DNA from: Vicinamibacteria bacterium
Lineage (GTDB): Bacteria; Acidobacteriota; Vicinamibacteria; Vicinamibacterales; UBA8438
Length of the DNA: 64,000 nt
Assembly (NCBI GenBank): GCA_022820825.1
Contig: JAJEEU010000091.1
Span: 1 to 64,000 of the forward strand
Direction: 5' to 3'
Shown: positions 15,169-24,631 of the stretch, piece after piece
How positions within the stretch are numbered: the stretch's first letter is position 1
How the letters are laid out: each line of letters starts with the position of its first letter
Notes under the pieces: model-generated
What the model saw: the letters and a program-made list of their open reading frames with translations, nothing else
What the model was told of the DNA's origin: nothing
Databases searched by the model: none
Position numbers and translations under genes: made by a program

Positions 15169-16560
15169 TCAGGAGCCGTCGCCGGCGGCCCACGCCGCGC
15201 GCAGCGCTTCGCGATCGACCTCGGCGCCATCCAGGTAGACGCCGGTGATGCGGCGTGTCGCGGTGATGTCGTCGAGCGGGTTGGCGTCCAGCACGACGAA
15301 GTCGGCGCGCATGCCCGGCGCCAGCCGTCCCGCGTCGATTTGCCGCAGCCGCAGCGCCGGGCGGCTCGTGGCGGCGACGAGCGCGTCCATCGGCGACAGC
15401 CCGGCCGCGACGAGCAGCTCCAGCTCGCGGTGCGCGGCAAAGCCGGGGAAATGGTCCTGCACGCCGGCGTCCGACCCCAGCACCAGGGCTGCGCCCGCGG
15501 CGTGCAGCTTCAGCAGGCTGCGCTCCATTGCAGCGTACTGCGCGGCGCGGGCACGCGCGTCCGCCGCGAACCCCGCGTAGCTCGCGGCCGCCCGCTCCAG
15601 CACCGCCGGCGCGACCGTCGCCGCCAGCAGCGGGTCCTGCAGCCAGGCCGGCGCCGTGGCGTGCCGGCGTCGCTCGGAGACACCGAGGTTGGGCATCACG
15701 AAGACGTCCCGCGCGACGATCGCCGCGACGAGCGCGTCGTCCATCTCGCGGTCGCGCACCAGGTGCGCGAACCCGTCGACGCCCGCCGCCACCAGGTCCT
15801 CCGCGTCGTCGTGGTAGTAGACGTGGGCGACCACCTGCAGGCCCCGGCGGTGCGCCTCGTCGATGATGGCCCGGTACAGGTCGGGGGCCAGCTTCTCGAC
15901 CGTCCCGCCGCGGTCGTCGACCCAGATCTTGACGAACGCGACGCCCAGGTCAGCCAGCTCCGCCACCCGCTGGCGGCCTTCATCTTCACTCGTCACACCG
16001 GACGCCGACGGCCGCGGCGCCGGCGACCCGGGGCCGGCGTTCGGCGCCGCCAGCCCGCTGCCGGCTGTATGGAGCCGGGCGCCGTCGAGCGCACCCAGCA
16101 ACTGAGCGTGGCGGATCTCGCGCCATAGGCCGCCCGGGTCCGTGCCAAGCGATACGACCGTGCCGACGCCGTGGTAGACGTAGCGCCGCAGGTAGTCGAC
16201 GATGTTCTCGCGCGTGTAGTTGACCGCTTCGTACGACAGCCCGCGCTGGAAGCCGACGTGTCCGTGCAGGTCGATCAGCGCGGGAATCAGCGTCTTGCCG
16301 GCCAGATCGACCGCGGGCGTCCCCGGCGGCGGCGCGACCTCCTCCTGCGGACCGAGAGCAGTGATGACCGGGCCGTCGACCGCCATCGCCGCAGCCTCGA
16401 TCGGCGGCGATCCGTCGCCCGGAATGACGCGCATGCCGCGGTAGACCACGTCGGCCGCAATCGCCACCGGCGGCGTCTCCGGCTCCGGCGGCGGCTCGGT
16501 ACCGCAACCCGCGACCGCCGCCAGCGCGCACGGCAGTGCGACCCACCTGAGAAGATTCAT
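15169..16560 (-). CDS. Lipoprotein amidohydrolase (imidazolonepropionase/prolidase-like)
   Basis: Metal-dependent hydrolase of the amidohydrolase superfamily, 463 aa from ATG 16560. That start places a lipoprotein signal at the N-terminus (WVALPCALAAVAGCG, lipobox AVAGC), so the enzyme should be anchored in the envelope. Metal-site features are the HxH motif in LIDLHGHVGF, a candidate carbamylated lysine in AFVKIWVDDRG, a histidine in QVVAHVYYHDD and the Asp in VLGSDAGV. The C-terminal composite beta domain (GRLAPGMRADFVVLDANPL) is typical. Relatives cleave dipeptides or cyclic amides; substrate unknown. It lies upstream of the cytochrome/PQQ genes on the same strand with a 51-nt gap. Confidence 0.85.
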   Translation of the reverse strand: MNLLRWVALPCALAAVAGCGTEPPPEPETPPVAIAADVVYRGMRVIPGDGSPPIEAAAMAVDGPVITALGPQEEVAPPPGTPAVDLAGKTLIPALIDLHGHVGFQRGLSYEAVNYTRENIVDYLRRYVYHGVGTVVSLGTDPGGLWREIRHAQLLGALDGARLHTAGSGLAAPNAGPGSPAPRPSASGVTSEDEGRQRVAELADLGVAFVKIWVDDRGGTVEKLAPDLYRAIIDEAHRRGLQVVAHVYYHDDAEDLVAAGVDGFAHLVRDREMDDALVAAIVARDVFVMPNLGVSERRRHATAPAWLQDPLLAATVAPAVLERAAASYAGFAADARARAAQYAAMERSLLKLHAAGAALVLGSDAGVQDHFPGFAAHRELELLVAAGLSPMDALVAATSRPALRLRQIDAGRLAPGMRADFVVLDANPLDDITATRRITGVYLDGAEVDREALRAAWAAGDGS

Positions 16561-16627
16561 GCGGTCAGCGTCGCTCCGCGCGCATGATAGCTGTTCCCGC
16601 GCGCGCCCGGCATCCGGGGCCTCGCCG

Positions 16628-17374
16628 CTACGCCGCAATCCACACGTCGTAGATCAGCTTGACGGCGATCACCAGCAGCGCCGCGCGCACGACGCGGAAG
16701 AACGTCTCGTCGCTGACGTACAGGTGCAGCCGGCGACCCGCCCACACTCCCACCGGGGCCAGCGGCAGCAGCACCAGCGAGGTCAGCAGCGTGCCGCTGC
16801 TCCACTGGCCCAGCCAGGCGTACGGGAACACCTTCGACCAGTTGACGAAGAAGAAGAACAGGATGCTGGTGGCCTGGAACGTCGTGCGGTCGGCGCAGCG
16901 CGGCAGCAGGTACGCCTGCAGCGGCGGACCGCCGGCGTGGATCGAGAAGCTGGTGAAGCCGGACGTCGCGCCCCACAGCGCCGCGGCCGCCGGGTTCGGG
17001 GGGCCGGCTGACCGGGCGCGGCGCCGGACGTCGACCGCGGCGTACGCCAGCGCCACCCCCGCCACCAGGATCCGCAGTCCGTCGACCGAGATCGAACGCG
17101 CCGTCAGGAAGCCGAGCACCGTACCGACCAGCGCCGCCGGGACCAGCACGCGCAGATAGCGCGCGTCCCACAGCCGCCAGTACGCGTACATGGCCAGCGC
17201 GTCCATGACCATGAGGATCGGCAGCAGGATGGCGGCCGCCTGCACCGGGCTGATCACCATCGCCATCAGCGGCACGGCAATCACGCCGATCCCGCCGCCC
17301 AGCCCGCCCTTGGCGAGGCCGACGACCAGCACGGCTACCGACGCGGCGACGTAGAACCAGGGATCGACGATCAA
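16628..17374 (-). CDS. TauE/SafE-family membrane transporter (sulfite/sulfonate export type)
   Basis: Integral inner-membrane protein with about eight hydrophobic segments. The N-terminal half carries the family signature VVGLAKGGLGGGIGVIAVPLM and the second half the matching GATSGFTSFSIHAGGPPLQAYLLP, the internal pseudo-repeat of TauE/SafE proteins. Members export sulfite, sulfoacetate or other anions; substrate not assignable. The frame opens at GTG 17413, but that start would overlap the divergent SDR gene. TTG 17374, giving MIVDPWFYVAAS, is more plausible and is used here with moderate certainty. Confidence 0.85.
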   Translation of the reverse strand: MIVDPWFYVAASVAVLVVGLAKGGLGGGIGVIAVPLMAMVISPVQAAAILLPILMVMDALAMYAYWRLWDARYLRVLVPAALVGTVLGFLTARSISVDGLRILVAGVALAYAAVDVRRRARSAGPPNPAAAALWGATSGFTSFSIHAGGPPLQAYLLPRCADRTTFQATSILFFFFVNWSKVFPYAWLGQWSSGTLLTSLVLLPLAPVGVWAGRRLHLYVSDETFFRVVRAALLVIAVKLIYDVWIAA

Positions 17375-17406
17375 GGGCTGTGGGGGAACTATTGTAGAAG
17401 GACGGC

Positions 17407-18216
17407 ATGTCACTCAAGGATCGCTACGGCGACTGGGCCCTGGTGGCGGGGGCCTCGGAGGGCCTGGGGAAGGCCTGGGCGCGAGCACTCGCGGGCGCCG
17501 GACTCAACGTGGTGGTGGTCGCCATGGACCGGGAGGCCCTGGAGCAGGTCGCCGCCGGCATTCGCAGCGACTTCGCGGTAGACACACGGGTGGAGGTCCT
17601 GGATCTCACCGCGCCGGAGCTGGCGAGCCGGATGGCGGCGCTGGATGCGGAGCTGGGTATCGGGGTTGCGGTCTACAACGCCAGCTTCTCGCCGATCGGC
17701 CCCTTTCTGGAAGTGCCCCTCGAGGACAAGCTGAAGGTCCTCGACGTGAACGCGCGCGGCCTGCTGATCTGGTCGGATGTGCTCGGGCGCCGCATGGCCG
17801 GGCGGGGACGCGGCGCGCTCGTGCTCATGTCGTCGCTGGCCGGCTTCATCGGCTCGGCGCTGGTCGCTACCTATGCGGCGACCAAGGCGTTCGACACGGT
17901 GCTCGGCGAAGGGTTGTGGGAGGAGCTCGGGCGCAGAGGCGTGGACGTGATGGTCGTCGCCCCCGGGACGATACGTACGCCCACGATCACGAAATCGACC
18001 CCCGCGGACAAGCTGGCTAAACTCTTGCCGATGGAGCCCGAGGACGTAGTCCGAGAGGCCGTGGACCGGCTCGAGCTCCGGTCGGGGCCGACAGTCATTC
18101 CGGGGCGCTTCAACCGCTGGTCCCGGCAGGTGGTCGGCCGCCTGCTGTCACGGCGCGCGACCGTGCGCCTCTTCAGCAACAGAATCCGCCGCACGTACGG
18201 CGGACAAGGAGCGTAA
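17407..18216 (+). CDS. Short-chain dehydrogenase/reductase (SDR)
   Basis: NAD(P)-dependent oxidoreductase of 269 aa with a classical SDR layout. It has the cofactor motif GASEGLG (residues 15-21), the DVNARG region, the catalytic Ser in VLMSSLAG and the catalytic YAATK. VVAPGTIRTP follows the active site. The C-terminus is extended and basic (RFNRWSRQVVGRLLSRRATVRLFSN), similar to fatty-acyl or steroid-type SDRs with membrane-associated tails. It is followed 5 nt later by an SRPBCC protein on the same strand, so the pair is probably an operon; START-like partners often bind hydrophobic ligands. Confidence 0.88.
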   Translation: MSLKDRYGDWALVAGASEGLGKAWARALAGAGLNVVVVAMDREALEQVAAGIRSDFAVDTRVEVLDLTAPELASRMAALDAELGIGVAVYNASFSPIGPFLEVPLEDKLKVLDVNARGLLIWSDVLGRRMAGRGRGALVLMSSLAGFIGSALVATYAATKAFDTVLGEGLWEELGRRGVDVMVVAPGTIRTPTITKSTPADKLAKLLPMEPEDVVREAVDRLELRSGPTVIPGRFNRWSRQVVGRLLSRRATVRLFSNRIRRTYGGQGA

Positions 18217-18221
18217 ACGCA

Positions 18222-18650
18222 ATGGCAACAGCACACGTGGAGCAGGAACTGGCGGCCAGCGCCGAGAAGGTCTGGTCACTGATTGAGGACTTTTCGGACG
18301 TGTCCGCGTGGGCCACGGCCGACCTGTCGGTTTCCCGCAGCGAAGGTTCCGGGCAAGGCGCCCTGCGCTGGCTGGAGACCGCGCAGGGGCCCATGGTCGA
18401 GCGCTGTGAAACGTACGACGCGCAGTCGCGGACGTTCAGCTACTCGATCACGGAGGGGCCCGACAACATGAAGCGCTATCTCTCGACCGTCTCGGTCCGG
18501 CCCGCCGGCGACGAGCGCTGCATCATCACGTGGGGCTGCGATTTCGAGCTCGAAGGCGTGCCGGAGGCCGCGGCCGTGCAGCTCATGGAGGGCGTCTACC
18601 GCGACGGCTTCATCGCCAACCTCGCCCGCTCCCTGGCCGCCGACTCCTAG
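18222..18650 (+). CDS. SRPBCC/START-like domain protein (polyketide cyclase type 2 family)
   Basis: A 142-aa protein that is essentially one helix-grip (Bet v1-like) domain. It starts HVEQELAASAEKVWSLIEDFSDVSAWA, the usual first strand and helix, and ends with the long C-terminal helix LMEGVYRDGFIANLARSLA. Such proteins bind hydrophobic ligands or act as cyclases/dehydratases; most are uncharacterised. It is probably co-transcribed with the SDR directly upstream and converges on the cusA-like gene with a 22-bp gap. Confidence 0.82.
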   Translation: MATAHVEQELAASAEKVWSLIEDFSDVSAWATADLSVSRSEGSGQGALRWLETAQGPMVERCETYDAQSRTFSYSITEGPDNMKRYLSTVSVRPAGDERCIITWGCDFELEGVPEAAAVQLMEGVYRDGFIANLARSLAADS

Positions 18651-18672
18651 CTGCGAGCCGGGTCCGACGGCG

Positions 18673-21600
18673 TCAGGCGCGCCGCGGCAACCCCCAGCCG
18701 CGCCAGATGCAGTAGATGACCGGGAACACCAGCAGCACGACGAGCGCGGTCGTCACCACGCCGCCCACCATCGGCGCCGCGATCCGCTTCATCACGTCGG
18801 CGCCGGTCCCGGCGCTCCACATGATGGGGAGCAGGCCGAGCGCGGTGGTCGCGCTCAGCATGACCACCGGCCGGACCCGCCGCGAGGCGCCGTCGAACAC
18901 GGCCTGACGCAGCTCGGCGAGCGTGCCCAGGCGTCCCTCTGCGCGTGCCGCGTCGCAGGCGCGGTCCAGGTACAGCAGCATGACCATCCCGGTCTCCGCG
19001 CTCAGGCCTCCGAGCGCGACGATGCCCACCCAGACGGCGATGCTGAGGTTGTACTGCAGCGCGTCCAGCAGCCAGAACGCGCCGGCCAGCGACAGCGGCA
19101 CGGCCGTGAGCACGATCAGCGTCCTGGCCGCCGACTGCGTGCTGGCGTACACGATGAGCACGATCAGCAGGACCGTCAGCGGCACGACGACCCGCAGCCG
19201 CTCCTGCGCGCGCACCATGTACTCGTACTGGCCGCTCCAGCCGAGGCTGTAGCCGGCCGGAATGTCCACGCCGGCGGCTACCGCCTCCCTGGCGCGCTCC
19301 ACGTAGGTCCCGACGTCGACGTCCTGGATGTCCACGTACACCCAAGCGTTCGGCCGCGCCTGCTCGCTCTTGATGACCGGCGGGCCCTTGACGAACGACA
19401 TGTCCGCCAGGAGGCCCAGCGGTATCTGCTGGCGGGTCGGCGTCTGCACGAGGATGTCCCGCAGCTCGGCGGGATTGTCGCGGAGGTCCCGGCTGTAGCG
19501 CAGGTTGACGGGATAGCGCTCGAGCCCTTCGACCGTGGTGGTGATGTTCATGCCGCCGATCGCCGACTGGATGACGTCCTGCACGTCGCCCACCGTCAGT
19601 CCGTAGCGGCCGATCTCGTCCCGGCGGATCGCGAAGTTCAGGTAGTTGCCCCCCATGGCGCGCTCCGAGAAGGCCGAGCGGGTGCCCGGCACCTGGCGCA
19701 GGACCGCTTCGACTTCCTGGCCGAGCTGCTCCAGCACCTGCAGGTCTGGACCGGACAGCTTGACGCCCACCGGGGTCTTGATGCCGGTGGACAGCATGTC
19801 GATGCGGGTCTTGATCGGCATGGTCCAGGCGTTGGTCACGCCGGGGAAACGGATCGCCCGGTTCATCTCGTCGGTGAGCCGCTCGGGCGTCATGCCCGGG
19901 CGCCAGGCGTCCTCGGGCTTGAGCATGATGGTCGTCTCGATCATGCTCAGCGGCGCGGGGTCGGTGGCCGTGTCCGCGCGGCCGACCTTTCCGAACACCT
20001 GGTCTACTTCCGGAAACGCCCGCAGAATCCGATCGGTCTGCTGCAGGACCTCGCGCGCCTTGCCGATCGATACGCCCGGAAGGGTGGTCGGCATGTAGAG
20101 CAGGTCGCCCTCCCACAGCGGCGGCATGAACTCCGATCCCAGGCGCGCGGCCGGCACGACGGTGGCCGCCAGCGCGGCCACCGTCGCTGCGGCGACCAGC
20201 CAGCGCCACGCCAGCAGGCGCCGCAGCACGGGCCGATAGACGGCCAGCAGCAACCGCGTCAGCGGGTTTGCCCGCTCGGGCCGGACGCGGCCGCGAATCC
20301 AGTAGCCGGCGAGCACCGGCACGAGCGTGATGGACAGCAGCGCCGCCGCCGCCATCGCATAGGTCTTGGTGAACGCAAGCGGTCTGAACAGCCGGCCCTC
20401 CTGCGCCTCCAGCGTGAATATCGGTGCGAAGGAGACCGTGATGACCAGCAGGGCAAGGAACAGGGTGGGGCCGACCTCCGTGGCGGCGCGCGCGATGACC
20501 TGCCAGTGGGGCAGCCGGTCGCGGTCGCGCTCCAGGTGCCTGTGGACGTTCTCCACCATCACGATCGCGGCGTCCACCATCGCGCCGATGGCGATCGCGA
20601 TGCCGCCCAGCGACATGATGTTGGCGTTGATGCCCTGCAGGTACATCACGACGAGGGCCATGAGCACCGCCAGCGGCAGGGTCAGCAGCGCGACGAACGC
20701 CGAGCGCACGTGCAGCAGGAACAGCGCGCAGACCAGGGCCACGACGGCCATCTCCTCGATCAGCTTCTGCTGCAGGGTGGCGACCGAGCGCTCGATCAGC
20801 AGCGTCCGGTCGTAGACGGGGATGATCTCGACGCCGGCCGGCAACCCCGAGCGCAGCTCCTCCAGGCGGGCCTTGACCCGTTCGACCACCTCGTGCACGT
20901 TCGCGCCGTAACGCACGATCACCACGCCGCCGACGACTTCCCCTTCCCCGTTCAGCTCGGCCAGCCCGCGGCGGATGTCCGGGCCGAAGTGCACCGTCGC
21001 GACGTCCTGGACAGTGATGGGCGTGCCCGACGGGTCCACGCCGAGGGCGACGCTCTTTACGTCGTCGAGGCCCTGGATGTAGCCCTCGCCGCGCACCATG
21101 AACTCCGTCTCGGACAGCTCCAGCACGCGCCCGCCGACGTCGTTGTTGCTGCGCTGCACGGCGCTGCGGATGCGGTCCAGCGAAATGTCGTAGGCGCGCA
21201 GCCGGTTGGGGTCGACGGTGATCTGGTACTGCTTGACGAAGCCCCCGATGCTGGCCACCTCCGAGACGCCCTGCACCGCCGTCAGCTCGTACTTGAGGAA
21301 CCAGTCCTGGACGGACCGCAGCTCCGCGAGGTCGGCCCGGTCGGAGCGCAGCGCGTACATGTAGGCCCAGCCGACGCCGGTGGCGTCGGGGCCGAGCGTG
21401 GGGTTGACGCCGGCCGGCAGCCTTCCGCTCACGTAGTTGAGGTACTCGAGGACGCGGCTGCGCGCCCAGTACAGGTCCGTGCCGTCCTCGAAGATCACGT
21501 AGACGAACGAGAAACCGAAGAACGAATAGCCGCGGACGACGGTGGCGGAGGGCACGGCCAGCATCTGGGTCGTGATGGGGTAGGTGACCTGGTCCTCGAC

Positions 21601-21780
21601 GACCTGCGGGGCCTGACCCGGGTAGTCGGTGAAGATGATTACCTGGACATCGGACAGATCGGGCAGCGCGTCCAGCGGTGTCGTTCTCAGCGCGTACAAC
21701 CCGCCGCCCGCGATGAAGATCGCCGCCAGCGCTACGAACAGCCGGTTGCGGATCGACCACTCGATCACTTTGGAAAGCAT
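18673..21780 (-). CDS. cusA: Heavy-metal efflux RND transporter, CusA/CzcA type
   Basis: Inner-membrane proton antiporter of 1035 aa that drives export of Cu/Ag or divalent metals through a tripartite complex. The N-terminus IEWSIRNRLFVALAAIFIAGGG is followed by PLDALPDLSDVQVIIFTDYPGQ, the HAE1/CusA hallmark. Residues near 630-650 (NAWTMPIKTRIDMLSTGIKTPVGVKLSG) and the SGQYEYM and GGLSAETGMVMLLYLD stretches match CusA closely. Twelve transmembrane helices and two large periplasmic loops are expected for this length. It is last in a leftward operon with the adaptor (21-nt gap) and the outer-membrane factor. Copper/silver is the best guess from similarity; the metal is not proven. Confidence 0.9.
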   Translation of the reverse strand: MLSKVIEWSIRNRLFVALAAIFIAGGGLYALRTTPLDALPDLSDVQVIIFTDYPGQAPQVVEDQVTYPITTQMLAVPSATVVRGYSFFGFSFVYVIFEDGTDLYWARSRVLEYLNYVSGRLPAGVNPTLGPDATGVGWAYMYALRSDRADLAELRSVQDWFLKYELTAVQGVSEVASIGGFVKQYQITVDPNRLRAYDISLDRIRSAVQRSNNDVGGRVLELSETEFMVRGEGYIQGLDDVKSVALGVDPSGTPITVQDVATVHFGPDIRRGLAELNGEGEVVGGVVIVRYGANVHEVVERVKARLEELRSGLPAGVEIIPVYDRTLLIERSVATLQQKLIEEMAVVALVCALFLLHVRSAFVALLTLPLAVLMALVVMYLQGINANIMSLGGIAIAIGAMVDAAIVMVENVHRHLERDRDRLPHWQVIARAATEVGPTLFLALLVITVSFAPIFTLEAQEGRLFRPLAFTKTYAMAAAALLSITLVPVLAGYWIRGRVRPERANPLTRLLLAVYRPVLRRLLAWRWLVAAATVAALAATVVPAARLGSEFMPPLWEGDLLYMPTTLPGVSIGKAREVLQQTDRILRAFPEVDQVFGKVGRADTATDPAPLSMIETTIMLKPEDAWRPGMTPERLTDEMNRAIRFPGVTNAWTMPIKTRIDMLSTGIKTPVGVKLSGPDLQVLEQLGQEVEAVLRQVPGTRSAFSERAMGGNYLNFAIRRDEIGRYGLTVGDVQDVIQSAIGGMNITTTVEGLERYPVNLRYSRDLRDNPAELRDILVQTPTRQQIPLGLLADMSFVKGPPVIKSEQARPNAWVYVDIQDVDVGTYVERAREAVAAGVDIPAGYSLGWSGQYEYMVRAQERLRVVVPLTVLLIVLIVYASTQSAARTLIVLTAVPLSLAGAFWLLDALQYNLSIAVWVGIVALGGLSAETGMVMLLYLDRACDAARAEGRLGTLAELRQAVFDGASRRVRPVVMLSATTALGLLPIMWSAGTGADVMKRIAAPMVGGVVTTALVVLLVFPVIYCIWRGWGLPRRA

Positions 21781-21801
21781 CGGTCTGTTCCCGGTGCGCC
21801 C

Positions 21802-23145
21802 TCAGTGCCCGTGCGCGTCCGGCGCTGCCGCGGGGGCGTCCAGCGTTCGGATCGCCTGCGTCAGGTTGCTCTCGGAGTCGATCAGGAACTGCGCGGACAC
21901 GACCACCGTGTCGCCGTCCGCGACGCCGTCGACCACCTCCCACAGCCCGTCGCCGTTGCGTCCGAGCGTGACCTCGGCGACCTGGAACGTGCCTGCTTCG
22001 CGCTCCAGCACCACGACGTCCCGCGTGCCGCTGCGGATCACCGCTTCTTCCGGCACCGCGAGCACGCCGCGCGCGACCGGAACGTCGAACGTCACGTTGG
22101 CGTACATGCCGGCCCGCAGCGTCAGGCCGGGGTTCTCCAGCTCGATCGACACGGTCATCGTGCGCGTCTGCTCGTTGAAGTGCGGATACAGGTAGCGGAC
22201 GAAGCCGATGTAGGGCCGTCCGGGCAGGTACGGCAGCTCGACGTGCGCCCGCTGGCCGACGCGCATCGCCTCGACCTGGTGCTCGAAGATCTCGACGTCG
22301 GCCCAGATGGTGGTCAGGTCCGCCATCTTGTAGAGGTTCGTGCCCGCCGTGACGTGCATGCCGTCCAGCGCCTGGTCCACCTTCTCGACGACCACGCCGG
22401 TGACCGGCGACACGACCGACAACGTGCGCCGCGGCGTCCGCTCGCGCTCCAGCGTCGCGATCTGGGCGTCGGTGATGTCCCAGTAGCCGAGCCGCGCGCG
22501 CGCCGCCCCGACCAGCGAATGCGCCCGCTCGGCGATCTCCGGGTACTCCGACGCGTCGAGCCGCCGCGCGTAGTCGACCGCCTGCAGGTACTCCATCTGG
22601 GTCGTGACCAGTTGCGGGCTGTAGATGTCGAACAGCGCCTGCCCCTCCTCTACCGTCTCGCCGAGATAGTTGACGGCAACGTTCTCGATCCACCCGTCGT
22701 ACTTCGTGTTCACCCAGGCGATCTGCCGGTCGTTGTGGGCCAGCGTGCCGACCGTGCGGATGGTCTGCGCGATGTCGCGGCGGGAGACGGGCTCGCTGCG
22801 CACGCCGGCGCTCTGCACGAAAGTCGGGTCCACGCGCACCATGCCGGGCGGCAGGACGGCGCCCTCGTCCGCATAGACCGGGACGAGATCCATGCCCATC
22901 GGGGACTTGCCCGGCCGATCCGACGTGAACGTCGGGTCCATCGGCGCCCGCCAGTACAGGACCTCCCGGGCGTCCTCCAGGGCGGGCGGCGCGGATGTCG
23001 CCGGCGGCGCGGGCGGCGACGCCACGGGCAACGCGGAGAGCAGGGTTGCCGGCCACCGCCAGCCGGCGGGATTGGCGACCAGCACGACCGCGGCCGCCAG
23101 GCCGAGTCCGAAACCGACGACGCTGAAAGCGACTGCCTTCTGCAT
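21802..23145 (-). CDS. cusB: RND efflux periplasmic adaptor, CusB type, with heavy-metal-binding domain
   Basis: Membrane-fusion protein of 447 aa linking the CusA-like pump to the TolC-like channel. An N-terminal hydrophobic anchor (about 5-25) is followed by a heavy-metal-binding domain at about 62-90: YWRAPMDPTFTSDRPGKSPMGMDLVPVY, a Met-rich variant of YxCPMHP...PGKCPxCGMxL. The hairpin, lipoyl (YDGWIENVAVNYLGETVEEGQALFDIYSPQL) and beta-barrel domains follow. The C-terminus ends DAHGH. Methionine replaces cysteine in the metal motif, which favours Cu(I)/Ag(I). The gap to the TolC-like gene is 9 nt. Confidence 0.9.
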   Translation of the reverse strand: MQKAVAFSVVGFGLGLAAAVVLVANPAGWRWPATLLSALPVASPPAPPATSAPPALEDAREVLYWRAPMDPTFTSDRPGKSPMGMDLVPVYADEGAVLPPGMVRVDPTFVQSAGVRSEPVSRRDIAQTIRTVGTLAHNDRQIAWVNTKYDGWIENVAVNYLGETVEEGQALFDIYSPQLVTTQMEYLQAVDYARRLDASEYPEIAERAHSLVGAARARLGYWDITDAQIATLERERTPRRTLSVVSPVTGVVVEKVDQALDGMHVTAGTNLYKMADLTTIWADVEIFEHQVEAMRVGQRAHVELPYLPGRPYIGFVRYLYPHFNEQTRTMTVSIELENPGLTLRAGMYANVTFDVPVARGVLAVPEEAVIRSGTRDVVVLEREAGTFQVAEVTLGRNGDGLWEVVDGVADGDTVVVSAQFLIDSESNLTQAIRTLDAPAAAPDAHGH

Positions 23146-23154
23146 GACGCCCTC

Positions 23155-24480
23155 CTACTCCGTGGGCACGCGCGTGCCGACCGCCCGTTCGAGCCGCGTG
23201 AGCGCGATGAGGTAGTCGGAGACGTAGCGCGCGCCCAGCAGGCGCATCTCGACCAGCGTCCGCTCGCCGTCGAGCAGGTCGAGCACGCCGAGCTGGCCGG
23301 TTTCGTAGGCCGCCTCGGTCGCGCGCAGGGTTTCGTCGGTCTGCGGGATCAGCACGGTGTCGAGCAGGTCGAGTTGCCGGTCGAGCGTCTCGAGCCGCAC
23401 CACCGCGTCCTGCACGGCCAGCTCCATGGCGTCGCGCGCCGCGGCCCGTTGCTGGCGCTGCGCCCGCAGCTCGTCGGCGGCCTGCGCCACCCCCGCGCGA
23501 TACCTGGCGCGCCAGATCGGCAGCGACACGCCCAGCGACACCGTCAGCGCGTTCCTGCCGTTGTCGGGGAGGAGCTGGTGGAGCGCGGACAGGTCGCCCT
23601 GACGCCCGACGTTCGTGAAACCAATGCTCGCCGTGAATTCGGGCCGGGCGTCCTTGTGCGCCAGATCGACGGCGCGCTCACCGCCGCGGATCAGCGCGGC
23701 CGCGGCCTGCAGCTCCTGGCGGTGCTGGTCGCCGAGCCGGTAAAGGTGGTCTCGATCGAGCGCAGCGGCCGGGCGCTCCAGCGGCGCCACGGCCGGCAGC
23801 GGATCGGCCGCCGGAAGGCCGCGCAACGCGTTGAGACGCGCCGCGAGCACCGCACGCTGCTGCGCGAGCTCGTGCCGCCGGTTGACGACCCGGGCGATCT
23901 CGGCCTGCAGCCGGATCACCGCCTGTTGCAGCCCCTGACCGGCCGCATAGCGGGCGCTCGCCAGCGTTTCGTAGTGTTCGAGCAGCGAGCGCTCTTCGCC
24001 TGCGAGGCGCAGCGCGGCGTCCGTGTAGCCGAGCTCGTAGTACGCCTCCTTGACCCGGGCAATCACTTCCCGCTGGCCGGCCGCGTGGAGGTGAGACAGC
24101 GCGGCAGCCTGTTGCAGCGCCACCTGGCCCCGCAGGTCGAGCGTGCCGAACCAGGGAAAGGCCTGGGTGAGCGTGACGCCGTTGAGCTGCGGGCCGACGC
24201 GGGTCTCCACGCTGCGCAGCGCCTGCGTGAAGGTCACGACCGGGTCGGGCAGCGCCGTCACTTGCGGAACCCGCTGGCGGGCTGCCAGGTAGCGCGCCTC
24301 GGACTCCAGCAGCGTCGGGTTGCGCTCCAGGGCGCCGGCAACGTAGGCACGCAGATCCGGCTCGGCGGCGTGAAACTCCGGCGGCGGCGCGGACTCGATC
24401 GTCTGCGCGGCGGCCAGCGTGGCCACGAGCCCGGCGGCGGCCGCTGCGGCAATCGAGCGACGAGCGACGAGAACATTCAT
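23155..24480 (-). CDS. TolC-family outer-membrane factor, CusC-like
   Basis: Outer-membrane channel subunit of 441 aa from ATG 24480, the start that yields a signal peptide (VARRSIAAAAAAGLVATLAAAQT). The body is a long alpha-helical repeat typical of OEP proteins, with two halves of alternating coiled coil (for example LLEHYETLASARYAAGQGLQQAVIRLQAE and LLDTVLIPQTDETLRATEAAYETGQLGVLDLL). It completes the tripartite metal pump encoded with the next two genes. Confidence 0.87.
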   Translation of the reverse strand: MNVLVARRSIAAAAAAGLVATLAAAQTIESAPPPEFHAAEPDLRAYVAGALERNPTLLESEARYLAARQRVPQVTALPDPVVTFTQALRSVETRVGPQLNGVTLTQAFPWFGTLDLRGQVALQQAAALSHLHAAGQREVIARVKEAYYELGYTDAALRLAGEERSLLEHYETLASARYAAGQGLQQAVIRLQAEIARVVNRRHELAQQRAVLAARLNALRGLPAADPLPAVAPLERPAAALDRDHLYRLGDQHRQELQAAAALIRGGERAVDLAHKDARPEFTASIGFTNVGRQGDLSALHQLLPDNGRNALTVSLGVSLPIWRARYRAGVAQAADELRAQRQQRAAARDAMELAVQDAVVRLETLDRQLDLLDTVLIPQTDETLRATEAAYETGQLGVLDLLDGERTLVEMRLLGARYVSDYLIALTRLERAVGTRVPTE

Positions 24481-24631
24481 TGATCCGTCTCCGTATTCGT
24501 CGACAACGAGGAACTGGCCGTTCCCGGCGGCTGCAGCGGGTCGGACTGACGGCGCGACGCGTTGGCGCGCGGTCATGCGCTCCGGCAATCGCTGGAGCCG
24601 GACGGGACGGAAAGCGGGACGAACGGGACGG
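24481..24631. other. Leader between the small exported protein and the efflux genes, with CGGGAC repeats
   Basis: 151 bp without a gene. The hexamer CGGGAC occurs at 24603-24608, 24615-24620 and 24624-24629. This could be part of an operator for a metal-sensing regulator, but it does not match a motif I can name. Confidence 0.3.

Noticed and set aside
16628..17413. GTG 17413 as the start of the TauE/SafE gene
   Set aside because: It would overlap the divergent SDR start at 17407 and adds a non-hydrophobic stretch; TTG 17374 sits right at the first membrane segment.
18647..23056. A 1469-residue open frame on the minus strand
   Set aside because: It is an off-frame reading of the cusA/cusB genes; the true frames contain all RND and adaptor motifs.
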